NCBI GenBank assembly: GCA_029204225.1
Contig: CM055094.1
Location: 20,499,407 to 20,563,406 of the forward strand
From: Diphasiastrum complanatum
Lineage: Eukaryota > Streptophyta > Lycopodiopsida > Lycopodiales > Lycopodiaceae
Direction of reading: 5' to 3'
Length of the DNA: 64,000 nt
A program made the translations under genes and the position numbers. This document shows, one piece after another, positions 21,866-34,289 of the stretch (position 1 is its first letter; each line of letters starts with the position of its first letter). The notes below the pieces were generated by a model. It saw only the letters and a program-made list of their open reading frames with translations, did no database searches and was not told the origin of the DNA.

Positions 21866-22030
21866 CGGCCTCACTCTTCAAAAGGTGATCGGTCATCTTC
21901 TTCGGGAAGAAATGCGAAGAAAGACCAACGACATGTCCATCAAAGACAAATCCATGCCCCTGTACACCAAGAAGAAAGACTATTCCAAGGGCAAGAATCA
22001 AGTGTAGTAGCAACAACAGAAGCCTCACAC
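21684..22030 (+). pseudogene. Chimeric ORF: copia pol segment joined to a second copia gag
   Basis: The first ~50 codons are the pol pre-integrase part (GVLYIFSITKNLLSIGQLPD ... KDGKIIAKG). They run in frame into VIGHLLREEMRRK and YTKKKDYSKGKNQV, which looks like the linker after the gag domain of another copia family. The duplicate at 46536 has the same junction. After about 22034 the sequence switches to gene Y antisense. Confidence 0.6.
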
Positions 22031-22039
22031 TCAAGGTGA

Positions 22040-23390
22040 GAATAGTGGATCGCTGGTTCTGAGGGAGTCTCCCAAGCTTTTATCTACTAGTATCAATTGG
22101 TCTTGAACTCGAAGTCGGTGGCTCAACTGCTGCAAAGTGACGTCTATCAATAGATAGCCTAATAACGTGGAGGTTTGCTTGTTCTTGATATGGTCATGGA
22201 GGCAGTTGGAAGCAAACTGGGCCCAGTCATAAAGGTTCTCATTTGGTAGTCTAGAATCAGCCATCATGTGGAATAGTTTCATGGGGATACGGGTGATCTT
22301 GGACCTATAGCGCTTTGTATATTTCGTTAGATAGGCACATGGAGCAGCTGCTTATCATTTATGACCTCAATACGGTAACCATCTTTTTTTTCCATTTGTC
22401 CGCTGAGGGGTCTATATATTTGAAGTATGCTATGGATTAAATTTTTTTGAGGGTCCTACTAACTGTGTTTGGTCCCCTAGGGAAGCCGAATGTATTGAGG
22501 TCAGCTCCAGAAATAGGAATAATATAAACAAAATTTTGGTTAGGAGGCAACATGAACTGGAAAATCTGTCGGTGGGGTTATAAGCAATATGCAATCGAAA
22601 TGGGCTCTGATAGCCACTGATCAAAAGAGAAAGTTGGAACTCTATGTGGCTCAGGAACTAGTGTGCCTTCTGGTACCAAGTGTTCGTCTCATAGATATTG
22701 AGGCTTTCCATAGTGATGTTAATTCTGTGTAGAGTTGGGTCATTAGAACTGGAAGATGTTGTGGCATACATGTTCTGGACTCGGCTGAGGACTCTGTTGA
22801 AGGTTCGACTCTGGTAACAGACAAGTGGAGTCTCGGCTCGGTCGACTGTCGAGGGCTTCGGATCGGGCGACATTTGATGGACTCGTCTCGGTTAACTTTG
22901 TATGTAGAGTATGGACGCTCAGCTCCGTCCATAGTGAATGCAAAGTATGGGGGCTCGGCTCTATGAGCAGTGTATGTAGAGTATTGCTCGGTAGTGTACA
23001 AAGACTAGAAATTTGTGGAAAAATTTGGAGCAATGTCGTTCTGATAGGATGTGGAAACGATGATGTTTCTTCGTAGTAACGTACTAGTAGCGAGCTTTCA
23101 ACCCAAATCGGTGTTGAATGTGCAATTTTGACAAGCTCCAGGAGCACTACCCCTCAGCATTTGGCTCGTGCTAGATGTGACGATTTTTGTGTAATGTAGC
23201 GGATCTCGACAGCTTAGGGTTTTTGAAAATGGATGATGATGGCGATCCGGATCCGTGGTGGATGTATGTAGATGGTATCCAAGGATGCAAAGGAGAAATC
23301 AAGCACTGTTGTAGCGAATGATAGATCGCCACTAAAGGATGGAAAATCGATCCTTTGAAGTTATAGCTTGTCAAGGCTTCTGAATTTCAT
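22040..23390 (-). pseudogene. Gene Y copy 3 (most of Y, decayed)
   Basis: Order on minus: MTSYNFKGS segment (23374-23171), 12-residue-repeat ORF (134 codons, 23147-22743), acidic NTWYQKAH frame, MLPPNQ segment, and MKLFHMMADSRLPNENLYDW (22282-22031). At the position of the copy A TAG this copy has AAG. Frame breaks separate the parts. Confidence 0.55.
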
Positions 23391-24350
23391 TTCCATGCCT
23401 GAAGAAGGAAGTGCCAGCATCAAATCTTCTCCCATCAGAGTTTGTTTTCATTTCCTAAAAAGCATGCATGGCAGCATGGCAGTAAAGCGTGATATTGTGA
23501 TTTTTTGTAATGTTCCAATGTATGTGAGGATTTTTGTTGTTTAATTATATCGATGTTGATTGAAACTATGATAGCTTCGTGGTTGTCATTCGTAATATTA
23601 AAAGTTTTGTTTCACCTTATCTTGGGGCAAGTTCACAAATAGCAAGGTTACAAATTGGGACTCGGCAAGAACTCACTCCAAATGTCTTTTTGAGCTTCAC
23701 TAACTTATCCTCATGAATTTATCATTGTGTCTAACTTGCCATATACCAGTTTTATAAGTATTTGCTTGATCTTTTACTCTTAAATGCACCATAATGCTAC
23801 TCCCTTACTGGCCATAACTTCTTCACCGTAGCTCGGAACTGGGTCATGTTGGGTGTCATTGAAAAAGCTCTCGTCGAGGGCTTTCTAATGGCACCGTAAT
23901 CGTCTCTATCCGAGTTGCCGTTCAAAAGTTACACTATTTTTTGCTGAGTTGCATACTATACTACAAATAAAATGGCTTATTTACGGGCTGCCCCGACGCA
24001 AAATTATAGTTCTTTTAAAAAGAAAAGAAAATCAATTTGAAGGAGCTACGTTACGTAGATTTCAAATTTGAGTGTTTTCATTGGACCATGTGGAAGAAAC
24101 TTTTGAGAAAAAAAATAAAAGGTATGTTTCTGAAAGGCCTCTTTTGTGCTCAAATTTTTTGTAACGGTTGATAAGTTGGATTCACATTTACATCATGAAG
24201 CAAATAGTCTTGTAAGTTTTGTGTTCAAGTGGATCGGAAGCTCACTCCAATGGATGTTGAGATTAATATATCATGCTATCTCTAGCCTAACGGCCACACA
24301 CTAGATGTTTGGATCCAGAAAATATTCACACAAAGGGACATCACACATCA
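23391..24350. repeat. Module C fragments around a possible LTR fragment
   Basis: 23391-23800 and 24171-24350 match parts of module C. Between them, 23801-24170 holds GGCCATAACTTCTTCACCG and AAGCTCTCGTCGAGGGCTTT, a pattern I associate with LTR or terminal regions of plant Gypsy-type repeats; this assignment is weak. The whole unit is repeated at 48251-49200. Confidence 0.4.
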
Positions 24351-24564
24351 ATATTAATCTACTTTCACCTTTTATTTCATCACATCTCTTCGTGCTTATG
24401 CGACATGAAAAGCTCCCTTCAAACAAACCTGTGAATGTGCCTTTCCTGTTGCCTTAATTTCTCATGCACTACCTTTGTCTTGGGCAACTAAAATGTGATA
24501 CAATTGTGACCTTTTCTGATGCTTATCTTTCTCCTCTTGGACAAGTAAAATTAGATTGTTGTAA

Positions 24565-24581
24565 GGGGGGGGGGGGGGGGG
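24565..24581 (+). repeat. Poly-G run
   Basis: Seventeen G; only about seven at the matching site near 49425. It sits just before the small ORF at 24594. Confidence 0.9.
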
Positions 24582-24593
24582 TGTATAGTACAG

Positions 24594-24752
24594 ATGGCTA
24601 TGAGTGTGAAAGGGGCATGGATTATTCTTGACTTTGAAATGAATGGAGGGCGGGCTTATTCAAGTCACCTAGAGAATGGTCACAAGTTCTCCTTTAAGGA
24701 TGGGATGCTCTATACATATGATTACAATGCCTCAACGTCTAACCCGAGATAG
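24594..24752 (+). CDS. Small ORF upstream of gene E (SVKGAWIIL)
   Basis: 52 codons, MAMSVKGAWIILDFEMNGG ... HKFSFKDGMLYTYDYNAS, ending TAG. The composition is protein-like, and the ATG follows an acceptor-like GTATAGTACAG, so it could be an upstream exon of gene E. No donor that joins it in frame to 24851 was found. In the copy at 49434 a deletion of about 42 bases breaks it. Confidence 0.35.
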   Translation: MAMSVKGAWIILDFEMNGGRAYSSHLENGHKFSFKDGMLYTYDYNASTSNPR

Positions 24753-24850
24753 TACAAATAGAATATAATGCATGGAATATCTCTCTCTCTCTGTGCATTA
24801 TCTATGTTCTCTGTCATTCTGATTTTGCCTCTTATTTTCGTCATTTACAG

Positions 24851-26363
24851 GAGGCTGAAGAGTCTTAGAAAAGGATTGTTGATCCAACATCGGCTTACGA
24901 AGATGGAGCAGGACCTAGAAATGAACATAGTTTCGGCGGCTGAGAAAATCCGTTTGGCCAAAATATCAGAAACTACGAAATCTATATGCGGAAGAGATTT
25001 GGAGGCACATGATATCAGTAACTCGATTCTGGTAGGACGCAAAGACGCGGACAAGTCAGTTCCAATGACGGCATCTAATTTGATCGGGAGCTCTTCTCAG
25101 CCAAAATTAATGGCATCTACCGGTTGGAGAGCTCCAGTCCTCAAAGATACGCACGTGAATGAAAGGCTTGAGAAAGCACCAAAGCAAGTCCAGAATGATC
25201 CTTCTTTCGACGCAAGATTTCGTAGAAGACGAGCATGGAGATCGGAAGACAACATATCAGCATATCCTTGCAACTTTGCGATAATAGATGGCTCGTTCTC
25301 TTCTTAGAAGGAATGTCATACATCAATCAATAATTTCTGGGAACTGAGTTCCGATTCTCGCGATCCTACAATCCAGCTACAACACAAGTTCTGCCAGTTT
25401 CTGATGACTGTCATGGGCCAAAGGTTTGAGCAAGATCCACAATTTTTCATCAATCCCAACAAAGCGGTCCTTCACATGGAGGATACCAGGATCTATTTAC
25501 GGATTCAATACTATCCTGCAGACTCCATACATATCTTCGAAGAGATGTACACTTCAGAATTTATCATCAATGCTGATGAGGGTTACATGTACACCCATAG
25601 ATCAAAAGCATTTACTGGTCGAAGACAAATATTGACTCGAAACTGCTTCAGCTGGCTACGTGAGCAAAATCATAAGCATGCCAGTAAGTCGACTCTGATA
25701 GGACGACAAGATGAGGACAAGTCAGTTCCAACAACGGCATCTAATTCGATCGAGAGCTCTTCTCAGCCAGATTTAATTGCGTCGACCGGTTGGAGAGCTC
25801 CATTCCTCAAAGATATGTACGTCTATGAAATTCTTGATCAATCACCAAAGCAAATTCAGAATGATCCTTCTTTCGACCCAAGTTTTCGTAGAAGACGAGC
25901 GCTAGCATGGAGATCGGAAGACAACATATCAGCATATCCTTGCAACTTTGCGATAATAGATGGCTCGTTCTCTTCTCAGAAGGAATGTCATACATCCATC
26001 AAGAATTTTTGCAGGTTAACTTCCGATTCTGACGATCCTACAATCAAGCTACAACACAAGTTCTGCCAGTTTCTTATGACTGTCATGGGCCGAAGGTTTG
26101 AGCAGGATCCACAATTTTTCATCAATCCCAACAAACCGGCGCTTCACATGGAGGATACCAGGATCTATTTACGGATACAATACTTTCCTGCAGACTCCAT
26201 ACAAATCTTCGAAGAGATGTGCACTTCAGGCTTTATCATCAATGCTGATAAGGCTTACACCCAGAGATCAAAAGCATTTGCTGGTCGAAGACAAATGCTG
26301 ACTCGAACCTGCTCCAAGTGGCTGCGCGAGCAATATCATAAGCATGATGCCCACTATTCCTGA
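24851..26363 (+). pseudogene. Gene E, copy 2 (two tandem units, one nonsense codon)
   Basis: The frame can start at ATG 24804, which would give a hydrophobic N-terminus, but TTTCGTCATTTACAG ending at 24850 is a strong 3' splice site, so I place the exon start at 24851. Order: basic RRLKSLRKGLL, a charged SAAEKIRLAKISET stretch, then unit 1 and unit 2, each about 220 residues and largely identical. A TAG at 25305-25307 interrupts unit 1 where copy 3 has CAG; the frame is otherwise open to 26363. Function unknown; soluble if the hydrophobic start is intronic. Confidence 0.6.
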
Positions 26364-27368
26364 ACAAATGTTATGAAGAAAATCCTTTAGGCGCAATTTT
26401 TTGAATTGAGTACATTGAAAACATCAACATTTGTTGATTGGAGCTTTTAAGATTGACCATTATAGTCATCTAGGGCCAATGTATATGGCACTCAACTGCT
26501 AATCTATCTCTCCACTGCTTTTGAAATGTCCACTTTAGTTCATAATCTATGATCTAGATATACCTTCTTCTCGTTGTGTATATATATATGTTCTCATCAT
26601 TGATATTTGATTTAATGTATTAAATGAACATTGAATGCTCATTAAATCAAAATCAACAATAATTAGGTTACACATATTCTGTTCAAAAAATATTTAGACA
26701 CACAATGAAAATATCATATCGACAAGAGGGAACATATCACAGCAAAAGGACTAGACAGAAATTGTTTGTTAGTGATCATCCATCCAAAGTAGGCGCACCA
26801 CTTCCAAATTCTAATGTTACTCCAAGCCTTTTTGTGAGACTACTAATATTTTTGGAAAACACATGTTCTTCATATTCCAAGCATGCTCAGCATACCTCCA
26901 AGCACATAACAAAGTAAACCGTACATCTTCTTTCCTTGCCCTACTTGTTGGTCTTCATCTCGTATGGTAAGTACTCGACCCTTGATTGTTCCTTTGAATA
27001 AGAGCTTTTTGCTATAGTTTCAAGAGAGAAGCTTTCTGGGAAGGGTCAACTTGGGAGTAGCTTAATATATTGATGTCATTTCAAATCATGATAGCTTCAT
27101 GGTTGTCACTCAAAATAATAGTAAACTGTTTGGTAACTTGGGGTAGCTTGATATGTAGCTAGGCAACTAAACAACAAATCACCTCTAGATGGCTTCACAA
27201 GCTTGTCTAACTCATTCTTATAATTACTGCCATTGTGTCTAACTTGCCAAATTCTAGGTGTAAAAGGTATTTGACAAATGCATAACTCTTTACTCTCCAA
27301 GTCTTAAGACTTACCAAGTGTTGTTTTTAGCTCATACTAGATGCTTTGAGAAGTTATATTAAGAATTT
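26364..27368 (+). other. Gene E 3' flank with a conserved 70-codon ORF
   Basis: The ORF 26705-26917 (MKISYRQEGTYHSKRTRQK ... SKVGAPLPNSNVTPSLFVRL) is also open at 51538-51750 with two changes. It may be a short peptide or chance. The rest is non-coding. Confidence 0.3.
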
Positions 27369-27391
27369 GGGGGGGGGGGGGGGGGGGGGGG
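27369..27391 (+). repeat. Poly-G run
   Basis: Twenty-three G, the longest of the three homologous runs. Confidence 0.9.
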
Positions 27392-27509
27392 TTATCGCAA
27401 AGAATCCGATCTTGCCAAATACTAGGTGTTAAAGTGTTTGACATATTCCTAGCTCTTTACTCTCCAAGTGTTGTTTTTAGCTCACAGTAAATGCTTTGAG
27501 AATATTGTT

Positions 27510-27630
27510 ACTGGTTATATTAATTTGGGGGGATTGCAAAGAATCGAACTTGAGTGTACAAGCCCAACTCAAGTGCAGACACCAACTCACCACACATGGG
27601 AAGATCATTAAATTTGAATTTGAAGAAAAA
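27510..27630 (-). repeat. SINE-like element, left inverted arm (copy 2)
   Basis: Near-identical to 13867-13995 and in the same orientation; paired with 29040-29170. Confidence 0.4.
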
Positions 27631-28256
27631 TCAAAATTAAAAAAAAATGAAAAACTATTTCTCCTTAGAGGCATTGTGGTCATCATCTAGACGAGCTGTG
27701 CTTGCTTGAATCAATAGAAACAACGAAAATAATAATAACGAGTTTTTATCCTATTAATGCACCAATAACATATATATATAATTGAATTAAATGGGAAGAT
27801 TATAATATTTATCGCTTCATTTAAACATTGATCTACTCATTTCAATGATTTCGTTCAAATTCAAATTCCAATGATTTGTGAAGTGTGAATGAATGCAATG
27901 TAACTTGCATATGTTTGGAACATAGCATAGATTCATTATATGCTTTTTAACTATATGTTATTTAGTCGTGTAACAAGGAATAAGCGTTTCTTTTAACAAA
28001 TTTTCAATTTGTTTTTGGAAACCCTAGATTACAATATATTAACAAAAATGACTTAATTTGCATGAACAACTTTGAGTTTTGAAAATCCTAGATTACAGCT
28101 TCATTCAATCTTCAAATTTCCAATCTCGTTCAAACTTCAATGAAATATAATTCATTCCAAAATCCATTCTCGAATCCTAGAACGATGTATTTTAAAAACT
28201 TTTGTAATGTGAAAGAGAGATCACTGAGCTAAAACATGACCCTGATTGCATTCGAA
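27631..28256. other. Spacer between inverted arms (copy 2)
   Basis: AT-rich counterpart of 13996-14623; no gene seen. Confidence 0.4.
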
Positions 28257-28740
28257 ATTGCTTTCAAAAACTTATAAATTGTATTCATCAATGGAATTGT
28301 CTAGAGGACATTGTGTGAAAAATTGTCAACTAGTTTGGTTTTTTATTTGGCAATTTTGGAGGCCAAAATGAATCTCAACTTCGAGTTAGTTTCATATTTG
28401 TGAATAAGGGCCTAAATAGTGGTTTAACTACCTCTGGCAAGTAGATAAGTGGATGAGGTCGAGTTTGGACCCATTCTAATTGGCTAAATTTTGGTACATT
28501 GCTTTCAAAAACTTATAAATTGTATTCATCAATGGAGATGTCTAGAGGACATGGTGTAAAAAATTGTCAACTAGTTTGGTTTTTCATTTGGCAATTTTGG
28601 AGGCCAAAATGAATCTCAACTTCGAGTTAGTTTCATATTTGTTAATAAGGGCCTAAATAGTGGTTTAACTACCTCTGGCAAGTAGATCAGTGTATGAGGT
28701 CGAGTTTGGACCCATTCTAATTGGCTGATTTTGGTACATT
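28257..28740 (+). repeat. Two tandem ~240-bp units (copy 2)
   Basis: Same pair as 14624-15105, starting at 28257 and near 28498. Confidence 0.8.
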
Positions 28741-29039
28741 GCATCTAGACTAGATTTTCTAGGTATTTGATAAAGTATCTAGAAGCTTCCAAATTAGGTC
28801 AAGTTTGGGGCAAGTGGCCAAATGACATTTTCGAAGCTATAAATAGTTGTACCTAAGTGGAGAAATAATCATCAAAGTTTCTTTCTTTGTGGAGAATTCA
28901 TCTCTTATGTCCATCTCATTTGATTTTCTCTATCTTGGTTTTCTATGTGTAGAATGTTGATTTTCATGTAGATTTTGATTCCACACGTGTGAAGATTATA
29001 ATATATATGATTTTGTTAAACATCGATCTACAAACATTT

Positions 29040-29170
29040 CAATGATTTTTCTTCAAATTCTAATTTAACGATCTTCCCATGTGTGGTGAGTTGGTGTATG
29101 CGCTTTTGTTGGGCTTGTACACTCAAGTTCGATTCTTTGGGATCCCTCGCCAACTGTGGTTTCAATACTT
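29040..29170 (+). repeat. SINE-like element, right inverted arm (copy 2)
   Basis: Matches 15400-15520; the B-box-like GTTCGATTC is near 29126. Confidence 0.4.
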
Positions 29171-29291
29171 TCTCTGCAAGATTCTCATTTGAAATTTGCT
29201 TGGGACCCTTCTTATCTCCATAAGATATTATTTTCAACGTTGATGCTAGGCCATACCACAGGGAAGTAGTTCATGTGTGACTCCTCACTCA

Positions 29292-29292
<1 letters not shown>

Positions 29293-29322
<30 letters not shown>
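29293..29322 (+). repeat. (CT)n microsatellite, short allele
   Basis: About fifteen CT units at the site corresponding to the ~166-bp tract at 15652. Confidence 0.95.
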
Positions 29323-29324
<2 letters not shown>

Positions 29325-29935
29325 CTCAAGCCTACATGGCAAACCCACGTGGTATAGCTCTGTTGGCTTGCCACACAAGCCTATGTCAAGCCTATATGTC
29401 AGAGTGCAACATACCAGCATGAACATACTAGCATCAAGCCTATGTCATGCCTATATGACCTACCATGCAAGCCTATGATAGGCGTACATGGCTTGCCACA
29501 TGGCAAGTCCCAAGCCTGTGTGGTTTATCTCATGACATGCCTACATGGCTTGCCACATGGCAACTTGGGAGCCCCAGCTCTCTCTCTCTAGCTCCACTCA
29601 AGCCTACATGGCAGAGCTTGGTTGGCTTGCCACACAAGCCTATGGCAAGCCTATGTGGTAGCCTGCGACATGCTTACGTAGGAAGCATCATAAACATGCC
29701 ATGCCTACGTGGCCTGCCACGCAAGCCTATGGTAGGCCTGTGTGGTTTGCCAAGTGGCAACTTTTGAGCCCACCTATATATATAGATCTCTAGGTCCACT
29801 CAAGCCTACGTGGCACAGGGCCCAGTTGGCTTGACATACAAGGTTATGGTAGGCCTACATGGCTTGCCACATGGCAACCCTCAAGCCTGCATGATTTGCC
29901 ATGTGGCATACCGCTGTCATAGGTGTTTCAAAACC
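29323..29935 (+). repeat. Minisatellite T, longest array
   Basis: Repeated GCCTACATGGCTTGCCACAT and AAGCCTATGGTAGGCCT units with short CT and TA runs. It runs directly to the 3' end of the second CENH3-like gene. Confidence 0.75.
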
Positions 29936-30301
29936 TCATGACAAGAAGCATGTCCTTGGGATCAGTGTCACCCTCTTGCCATGAATGGAACACAACATCG
30001 AATCCTCAAACAATTTTGTCTGGAAGTCCTCGTATGCAATATGGAGGGCCTCCAATGCAGTGATATTCCACCTCACTGCATAGGGCAGATGCGTGGTCAT
30101 ATCTCGTGTAACCTCCCTCACAGCCCGGTACAAGGCTGCTTTCAGGATCACAAGTTTGGTGTACCTCTGCAAGGCCCTGATGTCCCTCAACCATGGATGG
30201 CGAGGTCTTTCGCATCTTTGCAGACGTATGGGTTCAGATGTCTGGGGACAGGACGGTTGAACAAAATGGGTAAGCCTAGAAGTTTGCTTCGTCCGAGCCA
30301 T
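29936..30301 (-). pseudogene. CENH3-like histone, copy B (frameshifted)
   Basis: 121 codons with the same MARTKQT start and the same histone-fold motifs (YEDFQTKLFED, SMLCSIHGKRVTLIP). One C is missing near 29960 compared with copy A, so the frame leaves the family after VTLIP and ends CFLS; helix 3 is lost. About ten other residues differ from copy A, including two Arg-to-Cys and one Gly-to-Asp. Loop 1 still has VRW. Same setting as copy A: T on the 3' side, the G-box region and gene X on the 5' side. Confidence 0.7.
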
Positions 30302-31110
30302 GGAGGCCGCATATCTATACCATGCGAGGACATAGATATAGCATAAGAGAGAGCTAAATTATCTCGCGTAATGGCGACACTAAGAAATCTAAGGGTGATA
30401 TTGCTACAACGCGAGAGAGTGGCAGAGACAGGTGGGGAGAGGCAGGGGCTTGCATGATGGCGATACTGGGAAAGTCAGGCTGATATCGCTACGACGTGAG
30501 AGGGTGTCATGAATAGGCCTGGGCACAAGGTCGCTCGCATGATGGCGATATCACGCATGCAGGTCGTATGGAAGCAATCAAACTTGACAGCAAATTACGC
30601 GAAAACCTATAGAATCCTCGGGAATGGACTTATGTAGGAGAAACAAGTTTGCACGTGTGAATCCCAGCGACACGTGGCCCAGTCAATAGCTGACATGTGG
30701 AACCACACGTTTGTATATGCATGTGTGAAACTGCACGTCTGGATCAACACGTGTGGGATCCCATGTGGGGACACGTGGCCGAATGGATCAGCGACATGTG
30801 TTTTTGCACGTATCGGCTCGCACGTGTGGTCACGTGGCCCAATCAGTACTTGACGTGTGGGACCACACTTCTGTATCCGCATGTGTGAAACTTGCACATG
30901 TGGCCATGTGGTCGACTGGTGTGGTGACGTGTGTTCTGGCACGTGTTAGCTCGCACATGTGGGCACGTGGCTGAATGGCAGATTGACATGTATTGTAGCA
31001 CGTGTGGTCTCACATGTGTGGACGGTTGTATTACGCGCCATAGATCCGATCCGCTGTTGGATCGACGAGTGTACGGCTTGGATTTTATTGGTTTTAGCTA
31101 TATAAATGTT
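30302..31110. promoter_or_regulatory. Leader and G-box array (copy B)
   Basis: Same repeat-containing leader (30302-30640) and G-box array (30640-31050) as in copy A. The plus TATATAAA is intact at 31099-31106, but the minus TATA is altered (CCTACATAAG near 30632), so the promoter of this frameshifted copy has also decayed. Confidence 0.55.
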
Positions 31111-31120
31111 GTTTGATCAG

Positions 31121-32785
31121 TTAAAACATTTCGCTAAGTTTTGGATTTTCACTCCCTGTAGCTCTTGGTGTGCGGACCAAATACCATTCCACCTTAAAAT
31201 CACCTATTCTAGGAACATTGAGTGGTGTGTCGCTCATATGATTCTTAATTATTTCAAGATATTCTGTTTTACTAAAAATCCAAAATAGAATTTCATGATC
31301 TTCTTTTAAACCTGTTTGAAACACAAAATCATGAACTATTTTAAGAGAATTATAATAACAAAACAATATTAGCTTAAAACACAAAACCATTAATTTATTG
31401 AAATGAAATAGAATAGATTTAAACCTGGAAAGCTGCCAACCACCAAATATTATTTTCGGACTGCACACTGAAATTAAGACTCTCCGAGTTTATCGTATTG
31501 CTTAATGTTCCATTCATAAGTGTAACACTAACCCTTTCCAGCTTTTGTCCCTTTATTACTTCTGATTCATCTAACTTGGAGAACTAATATCAATTTTTCA
31601 ACAATTTCATTTGTGATTCCATAAAACTTTACAATAAATCTCTATAAATGATTCAGATCTACAAACATATTGTTGGTAGAATCATATGACAAAGTGCCAT
31701 GTTTTGAGTTATAAATTTCATTGATATGGTAAGGAATACCAATGATGTTTTGCAAACCCCTGTTTAACACATCCCTCTCTAATTTGATTTGAAAGGGCCG
31801 GGGAATAGGAAATTGTTTTATATGTACTTGTCCAAATGCCTCTTTGATAATTTCAAACATTGTGTCATATGCATCCCTGCTAATACCAGAATAATCACAT
31901 GATCCTTGTATCAATTTTCGGTCAATGATCTTGCCGACTTCGCCCATAAGGGCCTCTGCAATCTTGGGCTTGATTCGAGAATATCGTTGATTTCCAAGTA
32001 GACTCGTCGTTGACTTGGCTGTAAGTACTGCACATGACACAATGTCCTTGTCTTTCGGATTTTCATTGGTGACTAAAGCTGCTCTGCAAAATAGAAATAA
32101 GATTTAGAAAAAAACAATTCACAACCATTGATGTGCTAGATGAAACAAAACACATGAATAGTTTAAAACATAATCCTACTTGAAAGCATATATTCTTTTT
32201 TTCTGTTGACTCCCACTTGTTGAGAGCTCGTCAATACTTTTTAAAATAACTCTTTTTCTCTTATTGTTCAGTATTTTCTTCCGTAATGTGTTTACTTCTA
32301 CATTTATTTGACAATATGAGGTACACAATGTTTGTACAATTAGTTTCATATTGTCAGTTTCTTGGTTGAGGTTTAATATAATATCTTGCAAACGAGAATT
32401 ATCTATCTTCAAGATTTCATTTTCTTCTTTTGTTTGCAAAAAAAAAAAAAAATTTCTCGGTAGTCAGTAAGCAAACCATTCAACATATTTTCCAAACAGT
32501 GGATTTTTTTCATTGAATAACTAATGCCATAACTTTTCAATCTTTCACAATAACCCAATAGACTATTGTGTCCTTCACACAAAAACAGTATGAGTTGTGT
32601 GACTGATCTAAAATTTGGATGTTGCATTGAGATTGGATTGATTGGATACAAACTTCCATCAACCCATAGATTACAATGTTTCCTGTCTTTCGTCCTTTTG
32701 TGACTAAGGTGGATCCTTTCAGATTTTTTCTCGATAGTGGAGCATATTCTGTGGAAAGATCAATATGGAGATGATATTTAGACAT
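31121..32785 (-). pseudogene. Gene X, copy B
   Basis: Exon 1 32785-32180 starts with ATG (MSKYHLHIDL). Intron 32179-32084 is 96 bp, GTAGGA to TTTTGCAG, and joins in frame (FK to AALVTNEN). Exon 2 is 32083-31642. An exon-like ORF, 31468-31121 (SKTEYLEIIKNHMSDTPLNV, ending KLSEMF), lies downstream. Lesions: a small deletion near 32700 shifts exon 1, and the A/T run at 32439-32453 is expanded. Splice sites are intact here, unlike copy A. Confidence 0.55.
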
Positions 32786-32909
32786 CTTAATAATCGATAG
32801 ATTAATCTAGTAGAAAACCCACTTGTTATATATCTTGTAAGCTATTAAAACTCGTCTTCATAATAAAAAAAAATAATTGGAAAAGTTTGAAATGACATTG
32901 GCGCTCTTT

Positions 32910-33140
32910 TTAATCCATCACACTCCATGTTTCTTGCTTTATATGCAAAATCAAAGCTTTGCAGTTATGAGCAAAATAAGCAAAATATTTTTTCAATAGA
33001 TGTGTGTTGAAATTGCAAATTTTTGAATTGCAACAGTTTGAGATAACCTTGCCACTCCATTTGATCCAACACACTCCATATTTTCTAAATTTCAAAAATT
33101 TAGATTCACGTTGGCGCTCATTGTGATCCAAAATATTCAA
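32910..33140 (-). other. Segment upstream of gene X (copy B)
   Basis: 76-codon frame with NILDHNERQRESKFLKFRKY and FAYFAHNCKALILHIKQE. Same three GGATCA-type repeats as in copy A. Confidence 0.35.
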
Positions 33141-33257
33141 AGTTTCTTGCCATGATTTGCAGATCGATAAGACTGTTTTTCTTTGATGTGAACGCTTTAG
33201 TAGATGGAAAGAAAACTTTGATGTGCAATACGATTTTCATTTACATGATAAGTCATG

Positions 33258-34213
33258 TTAGTTAATGGTAGAAAATAGAATCTTGAAGTATGGACCCCAC
33301 GCGTTGCGGCTACCCAACTTCCAGTTAACTACATACGTTACTAGTGAGGTCAAGTCATCGGAGTTGTGCGAGCAGACCAAAAACTCGGTCAGAGTTTTAA
33401 AATTCGACGATTTTCTCTCTCTTACATGGCATTTCTTAGACAGCCCTTTTGGGCCATGGAACTCCTCGAATGTAAACTCCATATCATTTGAGTCTGTTTC
33501 ATCTGATGAAGCATGACACTTCGGTTGTATCGATCCTTCGTCTGTGACATGGAGTACATGGGTGTCTTTCTCGATGTAAGCTTTACTAGGTCAACCGTTT
33601 GGTGCTTTGCAGTTGGCCCTTGTGGAGAGAAAGAACTCTTTCTCTTTTGAGAAGCCGCTTGCGTGGAATCTGTTGCAATAGGCCTGGAAGTAGAGTTGGT
33701 ATTCTTGGCTGGTTATGAGGGAGTCTCCCAAGCTTTTATCTGCTAGCATCAAGTGGCCTCAAAATCGAGGTCGGTGGCTCAACTGCTGCAAAGTGACATC
33801 TACCAGAAGATAGCCCAATAACTGGAGGTTTGCTTGTTCTTGATATAGTCATGGAGGCAGTTGGAAGCAAACTGGGCCCAGTCATAAAGGTTCTGATCGT
33901 GTAGTTTAGAATCAGCCATCATGTGGAATAGTTTCATGGGGATACACGTGATCTTGGACCTATAGCCCTATGTATATTTCGTTAGATAGGCGCACGGAGC
34001 AGCTAAGGACTTATCATTTATGACCTCGATACGGTAACCATCGTTTTTTTCCCATTTGTCCACTGAGGGGTCTATGTATTTGAAGTATGTTGTGGATTCA
34101 ATCTTTTTGAGGGTCCTATTGACTGTGTTTGGTCCCCTAGGGAAGCCAAATGTATTGAGGTCAGCTCCAGGAATAGGGATAATATAAACAAAATTTTGGT
34201 TAGGAGGTAACAT
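33258..34213 (-). pseudogene. Gene Y, central and 3' parts (copy B)
   Basis: MLPPNQNFVYIIPIPGADL (34213) runs to a TAG at 33970-33968, the same site as copy A. Further on, MKLFHMMADS and DSLITSQEYQ pieces survive, and the frame 33482-33258 (MEFTFEEFHGPKGLSKKCHV ... WKLGSRNAWGPYFKILF) gives the probable C-terminus of Y. Confidence 0.45.
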
Positions 34214-34289
34214 GAACTGGAAAATATGTCGGTGTGGTTATAAGCATTATGCAATCGAAACGAGCTCTGATAGCCACTGATCAACAGAG

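Noticed and set aside
25305-25307. Stop codons corrected by RNA editing (U-to-C)
   Set aside because: Such editing is known for organelle transcripts; this DNA is nuclear repeat DNA, and C-to-T decay at CG/CHG sites is simpler.
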